A stretch of DNA of 64,000 nucleotides. Origin: Lagopus muta (Eukaryota; Chordata; Aves; Galliformes; Phasianidae). The DNA is taken from the NCBI RefSeq assembly GCF_023343835.1, contig NC_064435.1, positions 88,134,788-88,198,787 on the forward strand. Reading direction: 5' to 3'. Positions 47,481 to 59,100 of the stretch are shown here, piece by piece. Position 1 is the stretch's first letter, and every line of letters begins with the position of its first letter. Made by a program: the position numbers and the translations under genes. The notes under the pieces are model-generated. The model made no database searches and was not told where the DNA came from. It saw only the letters and a list, made by a program, of their open reading frames with translations.

Positions 47481-49110
47481 GTGAGTCGCCGCTCCGCTCC
47501 GCTCTTCTTTTGTCTCGCTGCGAGCGCGCCCCGCCCCGCCAAACTTTCGCCGGGGATCTCGGCGCCCCGACGGCCGTCGCACGCCGGGCCGGGATCGGGC
47601 AAGGCAGCGCCGGGGGCGGCCGCGGGTTGCTGGCATTGCCCGGTGTGGGGGGCGGACTAGGTACTCGTGAAGGCGGCCGGGGGCAGGTGAGGGGGTGCGG
47701 GTCTTTATCCTCCGGTTTCTTCGGGACGGATGCTGTCGGCCCCTGCTTTGCTCTTTACGCAACAGGTAGGGATGCCGGAGGGCGGCGGCGGCACGGGGTT
47801 TTGGGGGGTTCCTTCGTTCCTTTCTCGGGAAATGTACGAAGGGGAGGGGGGAGGAGAAGCAACAGTCTTCCCAAATTCCCCTTCAGTTGTTTATTTATGT
47901 ACTTCCCGTGTCCATGTAAAAAGGGTTCGTTTCGCAACTCCGGAGGTTTTCTTTCTTTTCTCTCTCTGTCTCTCTCTCTCTCTCTTTTTTTTTTTCCTTT
48001 CTTTTATTCTTTTTTCCTCTCTCAAACTTATTTTCCTTTACGTCCCGCGTTCGCCCGTCTCATTCCGCGCGCTTCGACTAACCGATACCCGGAGGCTGTC
48101 CTCACTGACAGTCGGGGGAATCCAAACAAAGAGGTGCATCTACCGGAAATAATGATTTGAGAGATGTTGCTCTCCCTTTCCACCCCTCAAACAGCCTTGA
48201 TTTTTTTTTTCTCTCCTTTTTTTTTTTTTTTTTTAATTTTTTTTTTTCTTCTGGGAGGTTCAGTACGAGGGAAGTTTTGCGCCAGAGCCGAGGAGGGATG
48301 GAGGAGGTGGAAAGTTGGGGGGGCGATGAGGGGAGAGGGCACGGCGGGACCCGGCGGGGGAGGGGGTGGGGTGGGGAGCGGGGACCTGCCGCCGCCGGCG
48401 GCTCTTTGTCTGCTCGGGCAACTTGAACAAAAGGAGAAACTCGGGTGAACTCCGCATCTCTCCCGGATTAGCTCATCTTCGGCAACTTTATCCGGATAGA
48501 TCGAAGCAACTTTCTCCCATCTCTCCCGACACTCTTCAAAGCGTTCAGCCCCTCTGTAAGCTCGTGAGGAAACTGGGGTTCGCGGTGTAAAGAAAGCAGA
48601 AGGTACGACTTGTCTTCGGGCTTATTGTTCTCTGCGCTCTCCCTCGCCCCCCTCAACCCCCCCCCTTCGCCGGCCGCGCAGCGGAGTGCGCGATGGGGAC
48701 GATTGCGGCCGGGGCAGCGCTTTGTAATGCGCGGAGCACATGCAGGTATGGGCTGGGGGAGAGCCTCGTCCTTCTGCCCCTACAGCCGGGATGGGGGGAG
48801 AGATGTCTCGCCCCCTCTGAGCGCCGTGCCCCCTCGGTGATTTGTTTCAGGGGTTTCATTGATTTCTTTTTGCGGGGAGGGGAGCGGGCTCTGAGTGAGT
48901 GCTCCGTGCTCCGGAACGTACTTTTGACGAGATGGAACAGAACAAAGCTGAACACGGGGAAAACCTTCTTGGACGTGTAGAGGGTGCCGGGGCCGGGCCG
49001 AAGGCGGTGGGGTCCCGCAGGGTGCCGAGAATCTTTTGCTGCGCGTTCTGCCCCGCAGCGCCCGGCAAGGTGCGAGGGGACCGCTTAGTGGGGAGGGACC
49101 GGAGGGAGGA
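47105..49110. promoter_or_regulatory. Second CpG island, probable lncRNA promoter
   Basis: CpG-dense sequence is most intense at 47105-47720, with further blocks near 48040-48100, 48250-48500 and 48650-49110, inside otherwise AT-rich DNA. None of the overlapping open frames resembles a known protein and all are low-complexity. A SOX/TCF-type site CTTTGTT lies at 47331-47337. The position, about 20 kb beyond the SOX4 poly(A) site and on the same strand, matches the mammalian order SOX4 then CASC15, allowing for the smaller avian genome. The identity of the transcript is an inference from synteny. Confidence 0.75.
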
Positions 49111-52100
49111 TGGAGGAGGGGGACGGAGAGAAGGGTCGGTCCGGCCCGTCCTCGATTGTCATCCCCTACGGAGAGCCATTTCATCCCTCTGACAAAGTTG
49201 GGTCGCCTTGGGTTTCGTTCTGCTCCTTCTGGTATTTGCACTTTCTGTACGAAGAGTCACAACTTCTGCAAGCTTGTGCTCTTTGTATTTTTTTTTCTTA
49301 ATTCTCTTCTTTTTCTGCATATTTTTCTGTAGTTAATTTAGTACCTTCTTATTTCCCCTTCCATTTTTCTGTATTAACAACCACCGCTTTTCCTCATTCT
49401 TCATCCCAGTCCTCTCCCTTCCTCCGTTGTTTTGGTTTACTTTGTTTTTGTTTTACTTCTTTCCCATTTTTCCTCTCCCTTCTCACAACCCTCCAGAATT
49501 TCTGACCTCTCTGTTTTTGCACCCTGTCTCTGTTGTCACACATTGTCCTCCTGGTCTTTTCTACCTACTCTTCTAGCTCTATGCTTATATTTGCGTTTCC
49601 CATGAAGATCTTCTGCCTCAATCTTTCACTTCACATGTCCCACTCTGCAGCCATGGATACGCTAAGGTTTTCTCTGATGCCAAGCAAATAACAAAGTTTA
49701 TTCTCCTCTTCTCCAAAACTATTCCTCTGTAATACGCCCCAAATGCGCCTTACTCAGTTACACAGAACTTCTAACAGAAGTTCTTGTGCATCCACACATA
49801 TTCACCTTCTGCATATCTGTTTTCTTTTTCTCTGTGCACATGCCCCCTTCTTCTCATTCTCCTCCCTTGTTCTTGCTGTGGAAGCTCGTTCTCTCCCCTC
49901 TCCCCCACTCCTCTTGGCAGACCCAGTGTTGTTTTTTGCGTTGTTATTCCATCTTGCGCAGAGAACTCCAACTTTTCTCTCTGTTCCTTGCCAACCTAAG
50001 CACAAATGTGCTGTTGGTACCCCGGGAGGAATGACACAGCAGGAGTACCAGCGTAGTCAGGCATTGCTTTGGTTACTTTGTCTTGTTCCTTGCTGGGTTG
50101 AGTGTCAGCAGTGGTGCTTGTGCTCCTGGAGCCAAGCGATGCTGGTGCTGCTTCCTGCTGGGTGGGACGCAGAGTTGGGGCTGGAGTGGGAGGAAAGATC
50201 ATTGTAGACAGCATCATTAGCTCTCCCCTCCACCATCCCAATGCATTTCCTTTCAAAGGGTTGGTAAGCTTCATTGCTACTATTTGCAGCAAAAATATTA
50301 AAGCCTTTTTCTTAAAGCCTTGGAAGTAGAAAACCAACAGAACCCATCCCAAATTGTCTGTTACGCTCCGGTCTGGTGATGTTTGTCAAGTCAGATGCTA
50401 TCACTAAGCTTTGAATGTCTAAATCATTGAAGAAATACATGCTTGAAATTATTCAGAATGTAACATTGCATTTTTGTCAGTCCCCAAGTGGTGTGGCAGT
50501 CGCTGTGCCAAACTAACACTTTCTTACTCAAACAGGTCAAAAACATGGCTGTCTGGAGAACGGGATGCTTGCCAAAACATCAATCTGTGCTGGGTGCCAT
50601 ACTGGTTATCCTTCCAGTGGTGGAATACAACTTGGGTCTCCTCAGGAGGTGACTGGCGTGGAACAAACTGTACCACACATTGATGGTGTGAAGACCTGAT
50701 GTCTTCGTTGTTTGGATACGTGTGTAAGTTAATGAGCTGCTGGGAGAAGACGAAGAAGCTTTTGCAGAAACATGAGGATATTGTGGGAAATGCTGCTGCT
50801 AACCATTTGGATTATATTGCTGCCTGATGCACAGGTTCTGCAGATAACATAAGGTATGCTTCTCCCTGACCGTTGCAAAAACACTGTCTCATATATCAAA
50901 TTACTAAGCACATCATCTAAATTCTAAATAAACTTGCTTTTTAACCTGTCTTTTTTTCTGTCTTTGCCTTGGTGTTGATGTCTACTAATAGTTTTGAGCG
51001 GTGTAATCACACAGAAATGCCTTACTAGTGGTTTGTCAATGTGTGTATCTGTAATATCCAAGGAACGACTGGACATGGAAATATTTGTGCTTTTAGAGTT
51101 AGCCGATATGTTTAAGGTAATCACTTGGTTGGGTCTAAGGAGCAATTAGCATCTCTAGGGAAAATTGGACTAATTGACTTCCCTTTAAAAAACGTTACAA
51201 ACAGTTTAAACAAAGCGTTTTCCACAGCTGCAATCTTCCAAACAGCCAACTTTGTTTTAGGGGGTGTTACTATTTTGAGTTGAAGTCAAGACTGCAACGT
51301 TCTATTATTTAACCTCTCTTCTTTCAAATAGTGACAAAACTCTTTATGGACAGTTTGTGTAAGAGATCAAATTGAAGTCTTTAGCTTAAAATTTCAAGGA
51401 ATGCTTTTGTTTCATGTGTTTTTAAAGCATGGTTTAAATGCTTTTCACAGACTATGTTTGCATCGTGAAAGTGCTGGTGCTGTGAGGGCCTCTTGGATGC
51501 AGACATGATTATATGAGATAACCAATGTACAAAATGCAGATGAAAACTAGTGGAGACAACAAGCTGTCAGAGAGCTGTTCACAAATAGCACGTTATTTAA
51601 GAACCTAGATATGAAATGTTAATCCAGTGATGAGGAAATTATTGCTCCTCTTGGTGTGCTGTTGAAATCACGAAGCGAATTTTAGGACAATTTAAAACCT
51701 GATCAGTTTGCACCTGTTCTGTGTACTTCTCAGTTACAGCTGAAAATGAATGATATGGAAATTGTCGCTGTATATTTCTGCCCATCGGATTGGTTCAGCT
51801 GTAGCCCATATGTAGGGCAGACAAATATTTGTGATCTTAAGAAAAGTGCTGAGCTGGCTGGCCTACTTTGGAGCAAAATAGGAATCTGAACAAATAATCA
51901 CTTGTTATCCTTTCCAGTTGTAAACAGAGATACAAAAGGCAGTAAATGCACTGCTAATTTCCTGGTTCTGACTTGTTGAATAAAGACCTAATCTTAATTT
52001 TCTTGATTGTTGAGGACAAGATTTCTGTCACCTACTAAATGCAATTTACATACGTTTAGATTTTTATTCCTAATATTGTTCTGCATCAGTACTACTTTTG

Positions 52101-52811
52101 AACTTTGTATGACTTAAGTTAGCGGTATGAGAGTCTTTAATTTGAAGTCTCAGGAAAGGAATGTCCCACTCTTTTTGTGGAGGGGGGAAGAGAAGAATAA
52201 TAAGTGGATTGTAGCAGATAAGAGTATTTGGAGCTGCTATCTGGCATCTTATTACATTTTTCTAATTTAAGGAAATCAAAACTTCAATCTCTTTTATTTT
52301 TTTTTTTTCTTTTTTCTTTCTGTGCAGATTCTCTTCTTACTCAGTTTCTTTGGCATTTTTGTGTCTTTCTGCAAGCTAATCTGTATGGTGGTTCTTCATA
52401 ACAGAGAAGGTGAAAGCCATTCATTTTCATCAACACTGAAAACTGAATTTTTATATAGAGTAAATAGGGGCAACTTTTTATCTTGTCTTGAGAGTTGAAA
52501 TAAGTTGAATGCTGTAGGATTCAGAATACAATGTGCAAATAATTAGATACATTAGTGTTTGTTTATACCCGGAATATTTCTGACAATGATTACTGAATTG
52601 ACAGAATAGTTGAGCTATAAAGAGGAAGAACAAAGTTTATCTTCAAATTACGTTGAGCTACTTCCAATAAAACAAAGAGAAGTATTCTTATACTCTGAGA
52701 TATCAGAGGACAGAGGGAAGGGAAGGTCAGCTAGGAAGCACCTCCATGACAGCTCCCAACAGGGTAGGTTTGCTGTGTTGGTGCAGGGCAAGGCCCTTAA
52801 AATACATTGGT
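49111..52811. other. Intergenic or lncRNA intronic DNA
   Basis: Pyrimidine-rich to about 49900, then AT-rich and unique. If the proposed lncRNA is real this is likely its first intron or introns. No protein-coding gene and no CR1 were recognised. Confidence 0.5.
50537..50722 (+). ncRNA. Weak candidate internal lncRNA exon
   Basis: The segment is bounded by an acceptor-like TTTCTTACTCAAACAG ending at 50536 and a donor TGT|GTAAGTTA at about 50722/50723. It would lie about 3 kb downstream of the proposed first exon, on the same strand. The acceptor pyrimidine tract is short, and such pairs occur by chance in this much sequence. Confidence 0.15.
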
Positions 52812-53151
52812 CACTCTAAAAGAATGCTGAAACGCACCACCCATCACCTCGCTGTGGTTGCATCCACTGTTTGGTCTCTATCAACGTTCAGCAAACATCA
52901 GTGAATGTCAGTTGGTGCCATTTTTTCCACGTGGAGGAATTCAGTGATGTATCTTTCCTTCATATGCACTTCCACGTCAGACGCCATTTCGTCAGACGGC
53001 TCCGCTGCTGCTGTCTGTTGGATGGCAACAAACTGTAACAAGATACTGGCAGCAAGGCTCATCATCTGCTGCCACACTACCAACATTCACCTCTGCCATT
53101 GGGGATCGACATGATGAAATAGGAGGCATTACTTTTGGAGCAGCCTTTGTA
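52812..53151 (-). mobile_element. Truncated mariner (Galluhop-like) DNA transposon, 5' half
   Basis: The right end, 53117-53151, has the mariner-type terminal repeat GGAGGCATTACTTTTGGAGC next to a TA dinucleotide. Reading the minus strand inward gives transposase N-terminal sequence with the segments VHMKERYITEFLHVEK and MAPTDIH. Past an in-frame stop come CLLNVDRDQTVDA and, past another, WVVRF. Both stops are TGA where an arginine codon is expected, consistent with CpG decay. I see no matching inverted repeat on the left; homology stops near 52812, so the catalytic half is missing. It is a dead fossil. Confidence 0.75.
52820..53086 (-). pseudogene. Mariner transposase N-terminal remnant
   Basis: This is the coding part of the mariner fragment. 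The open stretch at 52898-53086 gives 62 aa covering the region leading into the paired-type DNA-binding helix. The frame then continues with recognisable residues through two TGA stops to about 52820. The DDD catalytic domain is absent, so it cannot make an active transposase. Confidence 0.7.
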
Positions 53152-56100
53152 CTTTTGGTGACTCCAGGCAAGACACAGCAGAAAGGACCCTGACCCTTTC
53201 TCCTGGATTGGTCCCAGCAAAAAGGTTGCGACAGCACTGGGTTTGCCTTGGTGAGGCACAGAGGATTGGTGGGATGGGGAAGGAGCATTGCCCTAGGAGG
53301 GGTGATGGGGACAACCCGCCCTAAAATGTGTAGGAATCAACCTCCTGAGGAAGCTGGCTGTGAAGAGCTGATGCTTGGGAGAAGGTCTTCAGGTTTTCAG
53401 TGTAGCACTAGCTCTCTGAAGCCCTCTTCACACCCTGGTTTGTTCTGGTGCTTTGAGGTTGCAGTTGGTCCACTGCTTACTTTGCTTGTGGCTGTCCAAG
53501 AAGGAAGTCTTTGCAGGCGTCCTGGGCTTGAGGCTGAGCTCTGAACTACTTACAAGCCTCCCCTGAAGTAGTCACTGTTCTAGCAGAACTTTCACTTACT
53601 AAAGCGAACCAAACTCAGACTTGAAGAGATATGGTTCCTCCTTTTGGCTATGCTCTCACTTTAGGAAGTCAGTGTACTTTGTTGTGTGAGAAAATGTGTT
53701 GCTCCACACGAGGCATGGATCGTGGGGATGTCTGAGGCCAATTGAGGATCCACTGAGAAGAGATTTAACACGTTGCAAGAAATGTTTCTGCAGTGTGTTT
53801 TGGGTGGGTGAGCTGCAGTGCTGGAGCTGTGAGGAGTGAGCAGAGGAGAAAAGAGTGAGCTCAGTGATGTCTGTATTTTTACGTAGCTGATGGAGGAGAT
53901 ATTGTGTAGAATATCTTCTTCAAGAAGAATCTGTAGGAAAATAGAAAGGAAAGTGCTGTAGGGACTTTTCCCCAAGTTTTGATTGTTTCCTTTCAGCTGA
54001 AGTAGGAGCTCCACAGCTCCCAGGTGAGCTAAAACTTCCCAGAAGCAGTAGACCCACATGTGTTCTACTGGTTTCTGTGATGAAATAGAAACAAGGATGG
54101 TTTCCTGAGAGCCTCTGCCTTTCTCATCTCCACAGGAAAGGCCAGGTCTTGGCAGTGCAGAGTGTTGGAATTTCCTTTTCCAGCAGCTCTGCCAGAGAGT
54201 CCTCCTTGGCATGTGGAGTGCAGTTTGGGAAGCAGATCTCAGAAATTTGGTTGTTTCTCCCTGAAAGGAGGAATGATCTGAGGATTAGTGTGTGACTGGG
54301 AGGAGATGGACCGTGGGAAGCACTGACTTCAAGGTGAAGGCAAGTTGGGATCTAAGGGGATGTGGCCTCTCAATGCATAGATGTTGGGAACAGCCTCACA
54401 GTTCCCAGGGATGCGGCTGAGTTAGTAGCGTTGGCTTCAAAGATAATGGGATAATGAGATATTGGGTTGTTTGTTGTTTTTTTTGCCTGTTATTTTTCTT
54501 TGTTTAGCCCAGTGCTGATGGAATCTCATGAGCTGTATCAGTGAGCTTGGTATTTTCTCTTTTCTCTGCTTTCACTTGATTTTCACTTTATGGAATAACT
54601 TGAGGTACAACAAAACCAAAATCAGTATTGGTGTAGATTTGTTTTTCCTTTGTGCGAGCAAATTCCAGAAGAGAGGAAGGACTGTGGGCCAAGACGAGAC
54701 GGGGAGTTGCTGCTTGAAATCTGTTACAGTTATGGTTCAGAAATGCTGCGTGCAAACTTGAGCAGAAAGCTTCCACACCTTCTGAGGTCCTTTATGTGAA
54801 GTGCTATTACCTGTGTCAGAACAGAGGCATATGTTTCCTGGAATACACTTTCTTTTCTCTCCATCCTGTTTAAGTAGCAGGAAGCTCTCTGACTCGCTAG
54901 CAGATTCTATTTTGTTCCTTTTTTTTTTGCTTGCTTGCTTGCATTGCATTGTCATAACATGGAAGTTGTCACAAACTGTTTATGAAGTCTGGGGTAGTGT
55001 GCTATTGTGCTTGATACCTTGACCTTTTTGTGATTAAAATGCATAGACGTGGCTGGGTTAGGTAGGGAGAGATGGGTAAGGTGGGGGAACTAGGAATATT
55101 TTAACACAAGATGAAATGTGATCTCTGTGAGAGGACAGGGATGGTACACCCCCTGAAAGGTTATAAGGCAGCTACAAGTGCAGAGTCTGTATTCATATAT
55201 ACAAATATCTTACATCAGTGAGAAGATACTGTGTTTGATTCTGTAAGAGAAGAAAGATGAAGAAAATGCTCACACCTAATCTAAATGTGTTTGCTGCTGC
55301 TAAAAATAGCAAAATGATTAAATTTTCTATATAGTTTATTAATTCTTAAATACTAAAATAAGCTGTTCTTCCCTTTAGGTACAATATTGCCACGCTGTGA
55401 ACTATATCACATTTTGATATATTTAAGTGTTCCAGTATATATATATTTTCCCTTACACATTGATTCTAAAGCATTTTGCCCATGAAAAATGCTGCATTAA
55501 GTCCTGCACATGAACATGAATGTAGTGTTGTTTGGATTTGTCTTCTCTTGCTTCTTCAGTGAAGTAGAATCACCCATTTTTGTGGGAATCCTTACAGGCA
55601 AGGCAGGTGGATGGGGTGGTGGTGTAGTGGTGAAGGCACGCAGTAGTGATAAAAAGTACTAAGTGGACATTATGAATTCTGGGTGGATAAAGATGCAGTT
55701 TGATTCAATTATGAGCCAGCAATGTCAAGTGAGGAAAGGAAGTGGTGAAGAATCTTGAATGCAAGGGCTGGTAGCTGGTGATTGATGTGGTAGAGAGGAG
55801 GGAGGTGGATATTGTGGAAATGGATTAGAAGCTACTGTCATAATTTATGTGCCTGAAGGCTTGTGCCATCAGAGTATTTCTAATGGGAAAATGTAGTGAA
55901 ATCTTTAAACGTCTGTAACACAGGTTATAAATATCGCAGGGATCAGCAGTATTGGCTTCCTTATGGTGAATGATAAAATTGTTTCTGCTTAATGCTGCAC
56001 GGTGAATTGAAGTTAACTTCAGCACTGCGTGTTTCGAGTTAAATTTGCTCCAAAAACAACTCTTGTCTTCATGTGAGGATACGAGTTAGCCTCTGCTGCC

Positions 56101-59100
56101 TGGTTTTGCAATATTGCTTAAGGCAATGATTCATTTAGGTAAGTGGTTCAGGGATTGCATATGCAATTTAGAGATTATCTCAGAGCTGAGATTTTGTGTG
56201 GCTGCTTGTTTAGCTATCTTTCAGAATTTGCAGGCCGGCTTTCAGTTGGTATTTTTGTATTACTTTGTGCTCATACTTTGAAAATAACAAAAGAAGATGC
56301 CTGTACTATGCAGCGAGCACTGAGGTATGTGCAAACTGCCACTCTTGCTGTGCATAGCACAACACCAATCTGTGCACTACATTAGGTCCAGAATCAATTT
56401 AGCTATATCATGGTACTGCTGGATGTGATCTGTTAAGTGCTGCATCTCAGCTGAGCTTGTGTATTTGTGACTTCACTTGTGCTGGCAGTGCAGGTGACTC
56501 GAGCTGATGTAGCTCCTTGGGTACCCTGGTGGGATGGGAACATGGGCTTGGTTGTGCTTTCTGGAGTTGCTGCTGTTTGACATCTTCAGGCTGCAACAGT
56601 TAGAAACTGCAAAGATGTTCAAAGAAATAGTGTTGGTAAAGATGAGAATTTGCAAGATGAAGATGTGCTTTCCTTGTCTGAGATTTGAGTTTGCCATATT
56701 CACCAAGTTTTATCATCAGTCTACAACTCTATTCATTTGAGATCTTGGACTTGTGGAGCGTGTTTAAGAATTGGTTCTTAGTGAAAAACAGACACTGGAG
56801 GCAGTGATTGTGGTCCACAACTGTATGTGTGTTTAATCACTACACTTGAAATACTGAAAAACTTTACTAAAATCAACATTTTTTTCTTTATCATGCAGAT
56901 ATCTTTCAGCTTCAGGACTCATGAACATTGTTTTCAGAGCCTGTTAATCTATGCATTTTGTGGCTTTATCACTCTAAAGATTCTCTTTTGTGTATGGTTG
57001 AAATCTGTCTCCCAGATCTCCAGAAGACTTTGGTACATGAGCATTTCCAGCCTAATTTATTTGATGATTTGAATGCACTGTGAAAAACTGTGTTTAAATT
57101 GTGAAAAGAGTTATTATTGCTTCTAAAGCACAGCTTGCAAAAACAAATTAGCCTGAAAAAAATCTATTTTGTCAACTCAGTTCTCTCTAGGCATCAGCTA
57201 TTGGCTTTAGCTGGAAAGCGATTAAGGTATTTCTCCTGCAGGAATTCCAGCATTTGGGCAGTGGAGGTAGGAGGCTACACCCTGACTTATGCTCACAACA
57301 GTGGTTCATTCTATACTTGGTCATAGGACTGAAAAGGGAGTTTTGAAGGCAACAAAAGCATAAAGTCACTCCTTCTCCCTGAAGAAAAGATTTGCTTAAT
57401 GTCAGTTGAGACTGGTTTTGGACTGCACAGTGCATCTGGATGCAAGATTATATAGACACCATCTCATTTTATGTGTCTTACATAAGGCAGGTGTTGAGTG
57501 TGAGTTTAAATGTGTGTTAGAGTAGCATCTTACAGTTACTCATGTTTTAGATGAATCTGTACATGTGTGTGCATGCACCGTACTTACAGCCCAAAACCAA
57601 AGGAGTGGTGCTGGAAGCATCTTTGTGAAGGGGACATGATTTTTTTTTCCCTTCCTGTTTGGAGCAATGTTTCATTCATTCCCAGCCCCTGCTTCTGTCA
57701 TTTGTGCTCATGGTATTCTTTGCTGTGCTCCCTTTGCATTTGAGTTTTTAGCTGCATGAAATACACGACCTGTTCCAATTTACCAGTTTGTTTCTTAGAA
57801 TGCATCCTGTGTGCAAATCCTCATCGGTCAGAAGCACGATGGAAAAGTGACTATTGAATTAGTAGTGATCAGGGGTATACTGAGAGAATACCCCTGTAAT
57901 TAGTTGTAAAATGCTTTATCTCAGTCTCAGGCATGCTGCTAACTCCTCCCCTTGTCGCTCTTTCCTTCAGAAGACGTTGCTGCAAAGCAGTGGGGCATAT
58001 CTGAAGCAGAACTATGACAAACATTTAAAAAACATATGTATATTTTTAACTGGTAGTTGACGTGGCTTAATTTCTATGTCTGTGTGTGTAAGTGTATATG
58101 CATATATTGGGTTTAATCGAATTGCTTTAAATTAAGCAGAGTGTAAAATTTGAAGTAGCAAGAGAAACTGGTATTTTGTTGTTGTTGTGTTTTTTAAAAT
58201 ACTTCATTTTAGCATCTTCACTAAGAATTATTCTGAGTACCACCAGAGCTGTGTGTGTGCTTGCTGTGGTCTTGATGCATTGCAGGCGTATTAATGACTA
58301 TGTTTAAGGCAGGTGGAAGGGTGTTTGCAAAGGAAGACCAGAACTGATCGCAAATTGATTTCTGTCCTTTTGCGAATATGAAGAAATCAATCTACTGCTT
58401 TGACCTTGGATTGCATGTTGCAGTCGAAATAGTTTTTTGCCCTGAACTCAGCTGCAAAGGACAGTGAGTTAAGATGGCAGATCTGAGAGAGAGTAGGGCA
58501 GGAAAAAAAAGAGTAAGAATACTTTTGCAGACCTGTATGCTTAAGATTGCTGCCCACTGTTATGCACATTGAATTGTGTGTGGATTTTTTTTTGTTGTTT
58601 TTAAAGTGTTGGTACAGCGGTGTGTTTTCACTCTTGTTCTTAAACTCTAAACATTTCCAGGCTGAAGAGAAGTGTGAAGTTAGACGCTGTTATTTCAGGT
58701 CAATGCCTGGATTAACTTCTTGGCAATAATTTGTTATAGATCATGAACAGCCATCACTGCCCAACGCAGAAAGTGAAACACAGTACCTCTAGTTCTGCTC
58801 AGGCAAGATCAACTTCTTCCACACAAAAACCAGAAGCTCTAGGGAGAGACAAGGGCTGCATGTGGCATCTCTCTTGCCAGAAAGGTGCGTGGTAGTATCT
58901 ATTGTGGAGTATGCAGTTAGTGTATTTAGTTTCTGTGTAAGGAGGACCATTGTGCCCTCATTGGAAGATTGGCATATTCATTGGACAGTTATTGTTGTAA
59001 CATGTATTTTCAGTTATTTTTGACTTGATCTTCCTTTTGTCTTTGTGTTTAAAGATGAGCAATTGAGAATCTGAAAAATACTGCTCTCATATCTGCACTT

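Noticed and set aside
47005-48426. Overlapping 100-216 aa ORFs in the second CpG island
   Set aside because: Low-complexity Arg/Gly/Pro or Ser/Phe runs in many frames at once. A non-coding first exon explains the region better.
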